Shown: positions 10,262-19,989, counted from the stretch's first letter. The stretch: DNA of 64,000 bases from Enterobacter cloacae subsp. cloacae ATCC 13047 (GCF_000025565.1 NC_014121.1:124001-188000); one strand, 5' to 3'. The notes: generated by a model not told the origin, from the letters alone. Translations and numbers: made by a program.

Positions 10262-11157
10262 AATGCCTCAATAACCCTTTTTTTATAGCTGAAGCGAACA
10301 TCGCTGGATAAGAAAAATGAGAGAGAATAAAGTGCTTTTACCCGTTGTTTAACAAGCTGGAAATGCTGGTCGGTCAGATGTTGCCGATGATTACTGTAAA
10401 TATCAAACCAATGACAATTTATGAGATGTTGAAACGGCTGCTGGAATGTTTTTTCCATCAGCAATGTGCATTCCACAAGCGTCTTGATTTTGCTCGCGTC
10501 GAGTTTGCTCGACAAACTGTCGCTACGCTTGATGTAGTAATAGTGCCCGCGACGTTGATAGGCTATTTTACTCGATTGCATCAACATGCCAGGGAATACC
10601 GCAAAATCCTCATAACACACCATCGAAGGAATCGGGTTACTTTCGTATAACTTGCGATGAATGAATTGACCAATGAGATGTGCCTGGAAATCTTTATGCA
10701 GCAGGAAACGTTTTATAGCCTCCCGTTGCGACAACGCAACGGGAGAAAATCCTTGCCAGTTGGGGGTGATTTTTTTGATATCACGAATTTCTAGCAGACG
10801 CGTCAGCAGCATATCAGGACGCTCTGTCTTGAGGAATGCTACAGCGTCCCTGATGCTACCCGGTTTCAGTCGGTCATCACTATCCAGCATCGTAATGTAG
10901 TCACCTGATGCCAGAGAGAATGCGCTGTTGCGAACAAGGCCTACATTACGAAACTGAACGTGACGGGAGTGCACATTCGGAAACGCTGGCAACCACGTCT
11001 CAATAATATCTTGCGTGGAATCATCGGAGCTGTCGTTAAAGATAATTACCTCAACATCGTCGCCCGCATTATCGATGGCATTGTGCAGGCTTTCTAACGT
11101 TGTGTGAAGGGTATCTTCGGCGTTATGTGCAGCAATAATGATGCTTAGAAAAGCCAT
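10249..11157 (-). CDS. GT2 glycosyltransferase in the core locus
   Basis: A 302-residue GT-A enzyme. The first strand is LSIIIAAHNAEDTL, the donor loop is VIIFNDSSDDST, and the metal-binding motif is MLDSDDR near residue 91. The second half has the QFIHRKLYES...CYEDFAVFPG pattern of capsule/LPS transferases. It overlaps waaL by 13 bases and sits five bases from the GT9 gene, so all are co-transcribed. AT-rich codon usage like waaL suggests this part of the core locus was exchanged as a unit. I do not recognise a named orthologue; it presumably adds an outer-core hexose. Confidence 0.72.
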   Translation of the reverse strand: MAFLSIIIAAHNAEDTLHTTLESLHNAIDNAGDDVEVIIFNDSSDDSTQDIIETWLPAFPNVHSRHVQFRNVGLVRNSAFSLASGDYITMLDSDDRLKPGSIRDAVAFLKTERPDMLLTRLLEIRDIKKITPNWQGFSPVALSQREAIKRFLLHKDFQAHLIGQFIHRKLYESNPIPSMVCYEDFAVFPGMLMQSSKIAYQRRGHYYYIKRSDSLSSKLDASKIKTLVECTLLMEKTFQQPFQHLINCHWFDIYSNHRQHLTDQHFQLVKQRVKALYSLSFFLSSDVRFSYKKRVIEALWKK

Positions 11158-11162
11158 AAAAA

Positions 11163-12272
11163 TTAGTTTCCCAGGGCATCAAAGGTATATGGGGTTGCGG
11201 TAGCTTTTGGTAACGCGCAAATGAAACGTTCGAGTTCGTTTAAGGATTCGTCTGTTACAGCAAAGAGTTCTTCCCTGTCTTGCGAGAAATAGTATTTAGT
11301 CTCAAAAACATAAGAACAAATATTGTCGTCGTTACCTATCAGCATCACATTTCCAAGTGGGCGTTGTTCATAGTGGCAGCATGGGCCAAACAGCAGCACT
11401 ACGGGTACATCTACTGCATCGGCAATATAGACATTGCCTGAATCAGACGCGATATAACAATCCATCCTGGAAATCGCCCACGGAAGATCTTCGAGAGGGA
11501 TTTTGCCGATGAGGTTAACGACATTAGGAATATCACCGTAAGCGCGGGTGATATCGTCCAGCCACGACTGTTCATCAGGGGCGCCAAACACATAAAACTC
11601 GCAGGGCAGGTCGGCGAGACGATCAATAATTCGCTTCCAGATGACCGGCGGCACTGTTTTGGCTTTATTACCTGCGGCAATGCTGATGCCGATGCGGATC
11701 ACATCAGGTTTGTCGAGAATTGCCGGGTAGGTCGCTGGTTTGAACAGCGGCTTTGTGGCGTGCTTGGGCGAGTCCTGCCACGTCAACGAACGGTCGGCCA
11801 GCTTCAGGTAATTGGTCACTGATAGCGTTTTTTTGCCGTGCTCAACGGTACCGTCGGCGGTGAGATAGAAAATCCCGTGATACCATCTGCGGGTGTAAAT
11901 GCTTAAAAATTGTTTGTTTTTGGCATTACAGACGGCGGCAAAAAACAGATTTACACTGTTGGGTTGCAGAAGATAGACGTTGTCGTAGCGGTTCATGATG
12001 CGGCAGGCAAAGCTGAGCTTACGCCACAGACTACGCTTATGCTGCTCGATAAAAAAAATCTCTTCGATCGTTTCGTCATGCTTCGCCAGCGCACCTACGC
12101 TGCGACTGATAAGCACATCACTTTTTTGCAGGTATGCCAGCAGGGGCGTCGCATTAACAAAATCACCGATTTTGGCTGTCTGAATGACCAGGTTTTTACC
12201 TGTATCTTTGCGGAACAGCTTCCGGATTAGCTTCACCGGAAGGAGTAAAATCAGCAGAAATACGTAACTCAT
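11163..12272 (-). CDS. GT9 heptosyltransferase-family protein, outer core
   Basis: A 369-residue glycosyltransferase family 9 protein. It begins with a hydrophobic stretch (MSYVFLLILLLPVKLI) that may anchor it to the membrane. This is followed by LVIQTAKIGDFVNATPLL, matching the GD loop of ADP-heptose transferases, and later CYIASDSGNVYIADAV, the D-S-G donor site. It lies between waaC and the GT2 gene in one leftward operon. Klebsiella cores contain an additional heptosyltransferase at about this point, but I cannot assign the exact gene name. Probable job: adding a heptose to the outer core. Confidence 0.68.
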   Translation of the reverse strand: MSYVFLLILLLPVKLIRKLFRKDTGKNLVIQTAKIGDFVNATPLLAYLQKSDVLISRSVGALAKHDETIEEIFFIEQHKRSLWRKLSFACRIMNRYDNVYLLQPNSVNLFFAAVCNAKNKQFLSIYTRRWYHGIFYLTADGTVEHGKKTLSVTNYLKLADRSLTWQDSPKHATKPLFKPATYPAILDKPDVIRIGISIAAGNKAKTVPPVIWKRIIDRLADLPCEFYVFGAPDEQSWLDDITRAYGDIPNVVNLIGKIPLEDLPWAISRMDCYIASDSGNVYIADAVDVPVVLLFGPCCHYEQRPLGNVMLIGNDDNICSYVFETKYYFSQDREELFAVTDESLNELERFICALPKATATPYTFDALGN

Positions 12273-12275
12273 TCG

Positions 12276-13259
12276 TTAGATATCCCTGTCGGAAAGCCAG
12301 TGGCTGTCCTGTAAAAATGAAAAAATGGCATCTGCGCTAATGTCCCTCGTTTGTTGAGTCGGGCTGACCATTTGATGCTGGTTTTTACCGTAACCCCCAA
12401 TCAAACCGGGATCGGTCGGGCCAAAAATCGTGATGTTTGGACGATCCAGCGCCGCGGTTAAATGGCTTAAACCCGTATCAACGGAAACGACAGCTTTAGC
12501 TCCGGCCAGCTCTGCAGCAACTTGCGCCAGCGTGAGTTTAGGTAAAACCTCGACGTGCGAAAAACCGGCTGCCAGACGTTCAGCACGCTGGCGCTCATGT
12601 TCAGCACCCCACGGCAGTTTAATATGGATGCCGGCAGGTTGCATTAGTTCAATGAGTCTTCGCCAGTGCGTTTCCGGCCAGTGCTTATCATCGCGCGTTG
12701 TGGCATGCAGGAAGACCAGCCAGGGCTGCGCAGGCTTCTCTGCATCACGCAGAAAATGCTGCGAAATCGCGTAATCACCCTGCGTTTCCGGCTTTGTGTA
12801 ACCGAGGCTTTTTGCAAACAGCTCGCGGGTGCGTTCCACTGCGTGCTGCTGCTTTGCAATATGGTGACGACGGTTATAGAACAGGCTGGCGAGTGGTTCG
12901 CGGGCGGTTTGCCAGTCCATGCCGTGCTTTACACCGTGTGCCAGGCGCGTGACTAGCGCGGCGCTTTTGACCAGCCCCTGCGCGTCGATAATGGAGTCGT
13001 AACGCTGCGCCTGCACCGCATCGCGGAAGGCTTTGCGCTCGGCTTTAATCGGTGTGGAAAACCACGCTTTACGCCAGCGGCGGATGGCCACCGGGATCAC
13101 GCGATCGACCGCTTCGTGCCAGGTAGGGATCTGCGCGAAGCCTTCTTCCACCACCCAGTCAAAACGAATGCCAGGAATGGCCCGCATGGCGTCCGTCAGC
13201 GACGGAAGCGTATGCAGCACATCACCCATCGAAGAGGTTTTAACGATCAATACCCGCAT
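12276..13259 (-). CDS. waaC: ADP-heptose:LPS heptosyltransferase I
   Basis: WaaC transfers the first L-glycero-D-manno-heptose to Kdo in the inner core. The 327-residue protein begins MRVLIVKTSSMGDVLHTLP, with the catalytic Asp in MGD at position 13. DDKHWPETHW near residue 191 supplies the donor-binding Lys, and VSVDTGLSHLTAAL near 258-271 is the C-terminal ADP-heptose site. Length and motifs match E. coli WaaC. It starts three bases after the waaF stop and belongs to the hldD-waaF-waaC operon. Confidence 0.95.
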   Translation of the reverse strand: MRVLIVKTSSMGDVLHTLPSLTDAMRAIPGIRFDWVVEEGFAQIPTWHEAVDRVIPVAIRRWRKAWFSTPIKAERKAFRDAVQAQRYDSIIDAQGLVKSAALVTRLAHGVKHGMDWQTAREPLASLFYNRRHHIAKQQHAVERTRELFAKSLGYTKPETQGDYAISQHFLRDAEKPAQPWLVFLHATTRDDKHWPETHWRRLIELMQPAGIHIKLPWGAEHERQRAERLAAGFSHVEVLPKLTLAQVAAELAGAKAVVSVDTGLSHLTAALDRPNITIFGPTDPGLIGGYGKNQHQMVSPTQQTRDISADAIFSFLQDSHWLSDRDI

Positions 13260-13262
13260 TCG

Positions 13263-14309
13263 TTATCCTTCTTCGCTCAGCAGCAGTTCGTTGAGTTCTT
13301 CGAGAACGCGCTGCGGCGTGATGTCGATCAGGCTCTGGTGATAACCTTGCGCGGCATCGCCTTTACGCACCTTATGGTAACCCGTGATCAGACGAATAAC
13401 GCGCGCCTTATTTGAGAGCGGCGGCGTGAAGTCCGGGCTACTTGGACCGTACAACGCAACCAGCGGGCGGTTGAGCGCGGCGGCGACGTGCATCAGCCCG
13501 GAGTCGTTGGTGACTACGGCTTTACAGGCAGCAAGTAAAATCACCGCCTGCTCAAGCTGGGTTTCCCCGGCCAGGTTGCGGCACCAGGCCTGCTGTTCTG
13601 TGCTGAGGGCTGCCAGGATTTCGTTCCCCGCCTCGTGGTCTTTGGCCGAGCCGAACAGAACGATCTGATAACCTTCGTCAATCAACTGCTTTGCCAGCTC
13701 TGCGTAGTGATAGTGCGGCCAGCGTTTTGCCGGGCCGAATTCTGCGCCCGGGCAGAAGCCAATCATTGGCCGTTCAGAGGAAAGACCAAACGCGTTACAG
13801 GTCTGGGATTTTTCACCCTCGCTGACCTGTAGCTGTGGCCATAGCAGCGGCTGCGGCAGGTCTTTTGCGCTGCGCATCACGCCTTTGTCGTAGGCCAGCG
13901 CCACATAGCGCTCCACCATTAATGGCCAGGCCTCTTTATCCAGCACGCGTGCGTCATTAAGCAGACCGTAGCGCATCTCACCGCGCCAGCCGGTACGGTG
14001 CGGCACACCGGCGAAGAAGGGCACAAGCGCGGATTTAAACGAATTGGGTAACACGTAAGCGCGGTCATAACGCTTCTCGCGCAGACTGTGACCGAGTTTA
14101 CGACGTTCGCCAATTTCCAGCGCCCCATGGCCGAGCGGCATTGGGATGGCTTCATTCACTTCCGGCATACGCGATAACAATGGACGGCACCATGCGGGTG
14201 CCATCACGTCGATTATCGCTTGGGGATAACGCGCCTTGAGCGTGCGATAGAGACTTTGCGACATCATCATGTCGCCCACCCATGACGGGCCGATCACCAG
14301 AATTCTCAT
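13263..14309 (-). CDS. waaF: ADP-heptose:LPS heptosyltransferase II
   Basis: WaaF adds the second heptose of the LPS inner core to heptose I. The 348-residue length equals E. coli WaaF. The N-terminus MRILVIGPSWVGDMMMSQSL contains the VGD catalytic loop; the middle has IGFCPGAEFGPAKRWP and the C-terminal domain has VVTNDSGLMHVAAALNRP, the conserved donor site. It lies two bases from hldD and three from waaC, so the three inner-core heptose genes are transcribed together. Confidence 0.96.
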   Translation of the reverse strand: MRILVIGPSWVGDMMMSQSLYRTLKARYPQAIIDVMAPAWCRPLLSRMPEVNEAIPMPLGHGALEIGERRKLGHSLREKRYDRAYVLPNSFKSALVPFFAGVPHRTGWRGEMRYGLLNDARVLDKEAWPLMVERYVALAYDKGVMRSAKDLPQPLLWPQLQVSEGEKSQTCNAFGLSSERPMIGFCPGAEFGPAKRWPHYHYAELAKQLIDEGYQIVLFGSAKDHEAGNEILAALSTEQQAWCRNLAGETQLEQAVILLAACKAVVTNDSGLMHVAAALNRPLVALYGPSSPDFTPPLSNKARVIRLITGYHKVRKGDAAQGYHQSLIDITPQRVLEELNELLLSEEG

Positions 14310-14311
14310 AC

Positions 14312-15244
14312 TTACGCGTCGCGGTTCAGCCAGGCCATATATTCCGTTACGCCTTCGGCAACGGTCTTGAACGGCTTGTCATAACCCGCTGCGCGCAGGT
14401 TAGTCAGATCGGCCTGGGTGAATGCCTGGTAGCGGCCTTTCAGTTTGTCCGGGAAAGGAATGTACTCAATGCTGCCTTTCTTGTGATACGCCAGCGTTGC
14501 GTCAGCCACGGCCTGGAAAGACTCCGCGCGGCCGGTGCCAAGGTTGAAAATACCGGATACCCCATTTTCCCAGAACCACAGGTTCACGGCGGCAACGTCG
14601 CCTACGTAGACGAAGTCACGCTTAAAGCCGTCGCTGCCTTCGAACAGTTTTGGACTTTCGCCGTTATTCAGCTGAGTGTTCAGATGGAACGCCACGCTCG
14701 CCATGCTGCCTTTGTGGCCTTCGCGCGGCCCGTAGACGTTGAAGTAGCGGAAACCAACGATCTGGGAGTTCGCTTCTGGCAACACCTGACGCACATATTC
14801 GTCGAAAAGGAACTTGGAGTAACCGTAGACGTTCAACGGCTGTTCATATTCGCGGGATTCAATGAAATCAGAGGTACGTCCGCCGTAGGTGGCCGCCGAA
14901 GAGGCATACAGGAACGGAATTTCACGCTCCAGACAGTAGTGAAGCAGCTCTTTAGAGTACTGATAGTTGTTGTCCATCATGTACTTGCCGTCCCACTCTG
15001 TGGTGGAGGAGCATGCCCCTTCGTGGAAGATGGCTTCGATCTCGCCGAACTCTTCACCTGCCATAATCTGGATAAGGAAGTCTTCTTTATCCATGTAGTC
15101 AGCGATGTTCAGATCCACCAGGTTGACGAACTTGGTGCCGTCTTTCAGGTTGTCAACCACCAGGATGTCGGTGATGCCTTTGTCATTGAGAGCTTTAACA
15201 ATATTGCTGCCGATAAAGCCCGCGCCGCCGGTAACGATGATCAT
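14312..15244 (-). CDS. hldD: ADP-L-glycero-D-manno-heptose 6-epimerase
   Basis: HldD epimerises ADP-D-glycero-D-manno-heptose at C6, the last step in making the heptosyl donor used by WaaC, WaaF and WaaQ. It is an extended short-chain dehydrogenase. [16 protein letters not shown] gives the GxxGxxG NADP site, and [12 protein letters not shown] near residues 140-151 contains the catalytic Tyr-x3-Lys. The start at 15244 gives 310 residues, the E. coli length; an in-frame extension of 72 residues to 15460 overlaps the kbl start and is rejected. It is divergent from kbl across a 215-base promoter region. Also called rfaD or gmhD. Confidence 0.96.
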   Translation of the reverse strand: MIIVTGGAGFIGSNIVKALNDKGITDILVVDNLKDGTKFVNLVDLNIADYMDKEDFLIQIMAGEEFGEIEAIFHEGACSSTTEWDGKYMMDNNYQYSKELLHYCLEREIPFLYASSAATYGGRTSDFIESREYEQPLNVYGYSKFLFDEYVRQVLPEANSQIVGFRYFNVYGPREGHKGSMASVAFHLNTQLNNGESPKLFEGSDGFKRDFVYVGDVAAVNLWFWENGVSGIFNLGTGRAESFQAVADATLAYHKKGSIEYIPFPDKLKGRYQAFTQADLTNLRAAGYDKPFKTVAEGVTEYMAWLNRDA

Positions 15245-15459
15245 AACTGTAACCTTTGAAGTGTGGAGTCCGGGGACAATCCCGGACGCTAATGGTTCTA
15301 TCATATCATTAGTATGGCTGCCCTTCAGCCATTCACCGACATAGCGCAAGGGTACACGTGATTTATGCTGCAAAAACGAGAAGAGATAATGTGTCATCTC
15401 GTCATGAACTATAGGTTTGGGTAATATGTGCCGAAATTTGCCGAGTCTGGAGAATTGCA

Positions 15460-16656
15460 ATGCGTGGTGATTTTTACAAACAGTTAAACAGCGACCTTGA
15501 GACCGCGCGTGCGGAAGGGTTGTTTAAAGAAGAGCGTATTATCACGTCTGCTCAGCAGGCGGACATCACCGTTGCCGATGGCAGCCATGTGATCAACTTT
15601 TGTGCGAACAACTACCTGGGTCTTGCGAATCACCCTGAGCTGATTGCTGCGGCGAAAAGCGGTATGGATACCCACGGTTTTGGTATGGCCTCCGTACGTT
15701 TTATCTGCGGCACGCAGGACAGTCACAAGCAGCTTGAGAAAAAGCTGGCGAACTTCTTAGGCATGGAAGACGCAATTCTGTACTCCTCCTGCTTCGATGC
15801 CAACGGCGGTCTGTTTGAGACGCTGCTGGGTGCAGAAGATGCCATTATCTCCGACGCCCTTAACCACGCTTCCATCATTGATGGTGTGCGCCTGTGTAAA
15901 GCGAAGCGTTTCCGCTATGCCAACAACGATATGGTTGAACTGGAAGCACGCCTGAAAGAGGCGCGTGAAGCGGGTGCTCGCCATGTGCTCATCGCCACCG
16001 ACGGCGTGTTCTCTATGGACGGCGTGATCGCCAACCTGAAGGGCGTGTGCGACCTGGCGGATAAATACGATGCGCTGGTGATGGTCGATGACTCGCACGC
16101 GGTCGGTTTTGTGGGTGAAAACGGCCGTGGCTCGCATGAATACTGTGACGTGATGGGCCGCGTGGACATCATCACCGGTACGCTGGGCAAAGCGCTTGGT
16201 GGCGCGTCTGGCGGTTATACCGCTGCGCGTAAAGAGGTGGTGGAGTGGCTGCGCCAGCGCTCCCGTCCGTACCTGTTCTCCAACTCCCTCGCGCCGGCCA
16301 TTGTTGCCGCCTCCATCAAAGTGCTGGAGATGGTGGAATCCGGGGCTGAACTGCGTGACCGTCTGTGGTCCAACGCGCGCCTGTTCCGCGAAAAAATGAG
16401 TGCGGCAGGGTTTACCCTGGCCGGTGCTGACCACGCCATTATCCCGGTTATGCTGGGTGATGCCGTCGTGGCGCAGAACTTTGCCCGTGAGCTGCAAAAA
16501 GAAGGCATTTATGTGACTGGGTTCTTCTTCCCGGTCGTACCAAAAGGCCAGGCGCGTATCCGCACCCAGATGTCCGCGGCGCATTCGCCTGAACAAATTG
16601 AACGTGCGGTGGAAGCCTTTACCCGCATCGGTAAACAGCTGGGCGTAATTGCCTGA
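15460..16656 (+). CDS. kbl: 2-amino-3-ketobutyrate coenzyme A ligase (glycine C-acetyltransferase)
   Basis: Kbl cleaves 2-amino-3-ketobutyrate with CoA to glycine and acetyl-CoA, the second step of threonine catabolism after Tdh. It is a PLP enzyme of the alpha-oxoamine synthase family. The PLP-binding Lys is in [15 protein letters not shown] (about residue 244), and DDSHAVGF contains the Asp/His that hold the cofactor. Length is 398, as in E. coli. RBS CTGGAG precedes the ATG. tdh follows after six bases, so both are one operon. Confidence 0.97.
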   Translation: MRGDFYKQLNSDLETARAEGLFKEERIITSAQQADITVADGSHVINFCANNYLGLANHPELIAAAKSGMDTHGFGMASVRFICGTQDSHKQLEKKLANFLGMEDAILYSSCFDANGGLFETLLGAEDAIISDALNHASIIDGVRLCKAKRFRYANNDMVELEARLKEAREAGARHVLIATDGVFSMDGVIANLKGVCDLADKYDALVMVDDSHAVGFVGENGRGSHEYCDVMGRVDIITGTLGKALGGASGGYTAARKEVVEWLRQRSRPYLFSNSLAPAIVAASIKVLEMVESGAELRDRLWSNARLFREKMSAAGFTLAGADHAIIPVMLGDAVVAQNFARELQKEGIYVTGFFFPVVPKGQARIRTQMSAAHSPEQIERAVEAFTRIGKQLGVIA

Positions 16657-16665
16657 GGACGTGTG

Positions 16666-17694
16666 ATGAAAGCGTTATCCAAACTGAAAGCGGAAGAAGG
16701 GATTTGGATGACCGACGTGCCGGAGCCGGAAGTCGGTCATAACGATCTGCTGATCAAAATTCGTAAAACCGCCATTTGCGGCACTGACGTTCATATCTAC
16801 AACTGGGATCAGTGGTCGCAAAAAACCATTCCAGTACCCATGGTTGTCGGCCACGAATACGTTGGTGAAGTGGTTGGGATTGGTCAGGAAGTGAAAGGTT
16901 TTAACATTGGCGACCGCGTCTCGGGTGAAGGACACATCACCTGCGGCCACTGCCGTAACTGCCGCGGTGGGCGTACGCACCTGTGCCGTAATACCATTGG
17001 CGTGGGCGTGAATCGTCCGGGTTGCTTCGCGGAATATCTGGTGATCCCGGCTTTCAACGCGTTCAAAATTCCGGACAACATTTCTGACGATCTGGCCTCC
17101 ATCTTTGACCCGTTCGGCAACGCGGTACATACGGCGCTCTCTTTCGACCTGGTCGGCGAGGATGTGCTGGTCTCCGGCGCGGGCCCTATCGGGATTATGG
17201 CCGCAGCGGTGGCGAAGCACGTGGGTGCGCGTAATGTAGTGATTACCGACGTGAACGAATACCGTCTGTCGCTGGCCCGCAAGATGGGCGTCACCCGTGC
17301 GGTGGATGTCTCTAAAGAGAGCCTGGCCGATGTGATGGAAGAGCTGGGCATGACCGAAGGGTTTGACGTGGGTCTGGAGATGTCCGGCGCACCACCGGCG
17401 TTCCGTACCATGCTGGATACCATGAACCACGGCGGTCGTATTGCGATGCTGGGTATTCCGCCGTCGGATATGTCTATCGACTGGAATAAAGTTATCTTCA
17501 AAGGGCTGTTCATTAAAGGCATCTATGGCCGTGAAATGTTCGAAACCTGGTATAAGATGGCGGCATTAATTCAGTCTGGTCTGGATCTGTCCCCGATTAT
17601 TACACATCGTTTCTCCGTTGATGATTTCCAGAAAGGCTTTGACGCGATGCGTTCGGGTCAGTCCGGGAAAGTTATTTTGAGCTGGGATAAATAA
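16666..17694 (+). CDS. tdh: L-threonine 3-dehydrogenase
   Basis: Tdh oxidises L-threonine to 2-amino-3-ketobutyrate with NAD+. It is a zinc medium-chain dehydrogenase. The catalytic zinc ligands are in [10 protein letters not shown] (Cys38) and [10 protein letters not shown]. The structural zinc lobe is the cluster [15 protein letters not shown] at about residues 93-107, and [12 protein letters not shown] is the Rossmann glycine motif. I take the ATG at 16666 (342 residues), which restores the E. coli N-terminus [12 protein letters not shown]; a GTG at 16663 precedes it directly. Co-transcribed with kbl and ended by a terminator. Confidence 0.97.
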   Translation: MKALSKLKAEEGIWMTDVPEPEVGHNDLLIKIRKTAICGTDVHIYNWDQWSQKTIPVPMVVGHEYVGEVVGIGQEVKGFNIGDRVSGEGHITCGHCRNCRGGRTHLCRNTIGVGVNRPGCFAEYLVIPAFNAFKIPDNISDDLASIFDPFGNAVHTALSFDLVGEDVLVSGAGPIGIMAAAVAKHVGARNVVITDVNEYRLSLARKMGVTRAVDVSKESLADVMEELGMTEGFDVGLEMSGAPPAFRTMLDTMNHGGRIAMLGIPPSDMSIDWNKVIFKGLFIKGIYGREMFETWYKMAALIQSGLDLSPIITHRFSVDDFQKGFDAMRSGQSGKVILSWDK

Positions 17695-17698
17695 TCAT

Positions 17699-17724
17699 AA
17701 AGGGGCCTGAGGCCCCTTTTATTT
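17699..17724 (+). terminator. Terminator after tdh
   Basis: AAAGGGGCC-TGA-GGCCCCTTTT followed by ATTT is a strong GC stem with a T tract. It lies just behind tdh and abuts the stop of the leftward gene on the other strand, so with its A-rich 5' side it may work in both directions. Confidence 0.9.
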
Positions 17725-18463
17725 ACTGGTTCTTTTTCTCTTCGTCAGTCAAATACCGCACTTTGCGGGTATAATCTTGACCTTTGAACAGTAATTTATT
17801 ATCTGCTGACTTTATATATTTCTGCCATTCGGAGAGAGGGAAACCGCCATGAGCGCCAATCACCTCTTTTGGAATTACGGCTTCCTGTCCGCCAATTTTT
17901 TTGGAAACAGGCCAGTTTACCCAGTCCCCCAGGTTGACGGTTTTTAAATCCAGCATGTCCAGTAGGGCAGTGAGCGGCAACTGGTCAGTTGGGGGCTGAC
18001 TGTCGTCCATGAGTTCCCAGGTATCCTGAAATAGCGCCAGCCACAATGGGCAAATACGACGCCAGGTCTTTTTGGTAGCCGCAAGGAAGGCACTGTTAAC
18101 ATGGTCAACCAGATACGGCCGTACCATATCTTTATAATACGCAGGCACTTTTTCAACCGGTGCACCGTCCAGTTTGGCAATCATTTTCCCCTGGCGGAAG
18201 CTTGAGTAAAGGTGCATATCCGCGATTTTAATCTCTGGCATTTTTAGCAGATTGAGGTCGGAATCGATCATCAATACACCTTCACCGCGCGCCTGTAGCG
18301 GGGCGTTAAGTTTCATCAGGCGGCTGAGGTAGATCTGCTTATAACGATAATTTTCCTCACGGACCGGAAGGCTAAGCGTCACTACGCGGGTTTTAGGCGG
18401 CAATGTACCAAAGGCTGACTCTGGCTGATCGCTGACGATGACTATTTCGCTAATCCCGGTGGC
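17723..18463 (-). pseudogene. Glycosyltransferase-like gene, C-terminal part (split by IS)
   Basis: This is the 3' part of a gene whose 5' part lies at 19801-19989 on the other side of the IS2-group element. Joining the two and counting the 15-bp repeat once gives a continuous frame of about 304 residues reading ...ERYATGIS|EIVIVSDQPE.... The piece carries GVLMIDSDLNLL, a DxD-type donor site, which together with EIVIVSD suggests a GT-A glycosyltransferase. I do not recognise the exact family. Its neighbours are glycosyltransferases, and it lies where E. coli has waaH. It could still be translated from internal starts but lacks the nucleotide-binding N-terminus, so it is almost certainly inactive. 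Confidence 0.78.
18449..18463. repeat. Left copy of 15-bp direct repeat flanking the IS
   Basis: GCTAATCCCGGTGGC directly abuts the left end of the IS2-group element and is identical to 19801-19815. Only one copy is needed to restore the interrupted reading frame, so it behaves as a target duplication, although 15 bp is longer than the roughly 5 bp usual for IS2. Confidence 0.85.
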
Positions 18464-18500
18464 TGATCTTGACCCGCCATTTCCGGACAGCTTTTGTATC

Positions 18501-19383
18501 TTAAGTTAACGATGCCCGCTGCCGCCGGTATTCTCTCGGAGAGTGATATCCCAGCGCACTATGCGGGTGATTTTCATTGTAATGCGTGAACGCCGCTGCA
18601 AGGTTTCGCAGGGCTGTTCTCACATCCGGTTTCGGCATGAACGCGATATAGTCTTCCTTCATCGTCTTCACGAACCGTTCGGCCATGCCATTGCTCTGCG
18701 GGCTGCTCACCGCTGTTGTACATGGCTCCAGATTCAGCTCTTTGGCGAACCTCCGCGTTTCATGCGCGGTATATGCTGAACCGTTGTCCGTCAGCCACTG
18801 CACCGCTGTGTCGGGCAGCCTGTCGCCGAAGCGCTTTTCCACCGACCTCAGCATCACATCCTGCACGGTCGAACTGTCATAGCCTCCCGTGCTTGCTGCC
18901 CAGTCTATGGCCTCACGGTCGCAGCAGTCCAGCGCGAACGTTACCCGCAGTTTTTCGCCGTTGTCGCAGCCGAACTCGAAGCCATCTGAACACCAGCGCA
19001 TATCGCTTTCTGCCACCGCTATCTTGCCCTTATGTTCACGCTTCGGTCGCTCTGGTTTGTGATGCAACAACAACAGGTTATGCTCGCTCATTATCCTGTA
19101 AAGCCGTTTGGCATTCACAGGTGGCTGTCCCTCTGTGCGACGTTGCTTGCGCAGGATGCCCCACACGCGTCGATAACCATAACTCGGCATATCGCTGATA
19201 ATGTTGAGGATAGCCGACAGTATTTCTGCGTCTGCTTCTTCATTACGCCGGTTACAGCGCCTGTCCTGCCAGTCGGCAGAACGGTTAATCCGCAGTGACA
19301 GTTGCGCACGCGACACGCCCCATGGTCCGGCTGACCATGGCTATTCCCCGTCCTTTGGCAACAAGGGCGCGTGCGCTATCCAT
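18501..19383 (-). pseudogene. IS2-group transposase OrfB, frameshifted
   Basis: The main frame (18501-19316, 271 residues) encodes the rve-type catalytic domain. It has [12 protein letters not shown] and [12 protein letters not shown] with the first two acidic residues, and [16 protein letters not shown] with the Glu of the DDE triad. The N-terminal start [13 protein letters not shown]... at 19383 lies in another frame, and after 22 codons it must shift by one base to join GVSRAQL. That is one extra base near 19317 compared with IS2 InsD. The upstream stop TAG in the main frame prevents normal initiation. This is a disabling insertion or a sequence error; raw reads would show which. Confidence 0.8.
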
Positions 19384-19736
19384 TTTCGCGACTGACCGTA
19401 CTCCACGGCTTCTTTCAGGATCTCAACTTCCATCGTCTTCTTGCCCAGAAGGCGCTGAAGCTCCCGGACCTGCTTCAGAGCAGCAGTAAGCTCAGAAGCA
19501 GGAACGACTTCCTCTCCAGCCGCAACGGCGGTGAGGCTGCCTTCCTGATATTGCTTCTTCCACTTAAACAGCAGGCTGGGCTGGATACCATGCAGGCGGG
19601 CGACATGGGAGACATTCATACCCGGCTCCATCGTCTGCTGGATAATGGCGATCTTCTCCTGAGGAGTTTTACGTTTACGGACTTCTTGCCCTAACAGGAT
19701 CCCGGTCATCTCAAAATTGGTGTTAGTGTTAGACAT
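19341..19736 (-). CDS. IS2-group transposase OrfA (helix-turn-helix)
   Basis: 131 residues with the IS2 InsC-like core [20 protein letters not shown] and [20 protein letters not shown], a leucine-zipper region [17 protein letters not shown], and the end [14 protein letters not shown]. OrfA binds the terminal repeats and, as an OrfAB fusion made by -1 frameshifting, forms the transposase. The frame is intact and overlaps the orfB start as in IS2. Confidence 0.88.
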   Translation of the reverse strand: MSNTNTNFEMTGILLGQEVRKRKTPQEKIAIIQQTMEPGMNVSHVARLHGIQPSLLFKWKKQYQEGSLTAVAAGEEVVPASELTAALKQVRELQRLLGKKTMEVEILKEAVEYGQSRKWIAHAPLLPKDGE

Positions 19737-19800
19737 ATATTCAAGCCTATCTCTTATCTGGAGATACAGCTACTGTCTGGTGTTTCAGGGGGCTACATCA

Positions 19801-19815
19801 GCTAATCCCGGTGGC
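19801..19815. repeat. Right copy of 15-bp direct repeat flanking the IS
   Basis: Identical to 18449-18463 and directly adjacent to the right IS end. It encodes ATGIS in the interrupted gene. Confidence 0.85.
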
Positions 19816-19989
19816 ATAGCGCTCCGCGAAAGTGGCAGAGAGTAATGCTTCTTCGACGAAATCTGCACCGGTACAGGGAATGACAATTGAATCAACCGTA
19901 GCCAGTTCGCCCGTCAGGTGAAGAGAGCTGTAAGGAATATTGTGCCGCCCGGTGATATGACGATAGCGAGTGTTAAGAAATTTAAACAT
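19801..19989 (-). pseudogene. Glycosyltransferase-like gene, N-terminal part (split by IS)
   Basis: 63 codons from an ATG at 19989 to the IS boundary, reading TVDSIVIPCTGADFVEEAL, a plausible first strand of a GT-A fold, and ending ATGIS inside the 15-bp repeat. Continues at 18448 on the far side of the IS2-group element. Lies 15 bases from the stop of the neighbouring GT4 gene on the same strand, so it was probably the second gene of a two-gene operon. Confidence 0.75.

Larger units (their letters stand above)
18464..19800 (-). mobile_element. IS3-family insertion sequence, IS2 group (1337 bp)
   Basis: Boundaries come from imperfect terminal inverted repeats: left end TGATCTTGACCCGCC...GGACAG, and right end (reverse strand) TGATGTAGCCCCCTG...AGACAG, both resembling the IS2 termini that run to a CCAGACA core. 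The length is close to the 1331 bp of IS2. It carries orfA (19341-19736) and orfB (18501-19383), both leftward, with high similarity to IS2 InsC and InsD as I recall them. It splits a glycosyltransferase gene and is flanked by a 15-bp direct repeat. OrfB has a one-base frameshift, so the copy may be unable to move by itself. Confidence 0.9.

Noticed and set aside
14282..15259. Long + strand reading frame opposite hldD
   Set aside because: Antisense shadow of a fully recognised hldD; no independent support.
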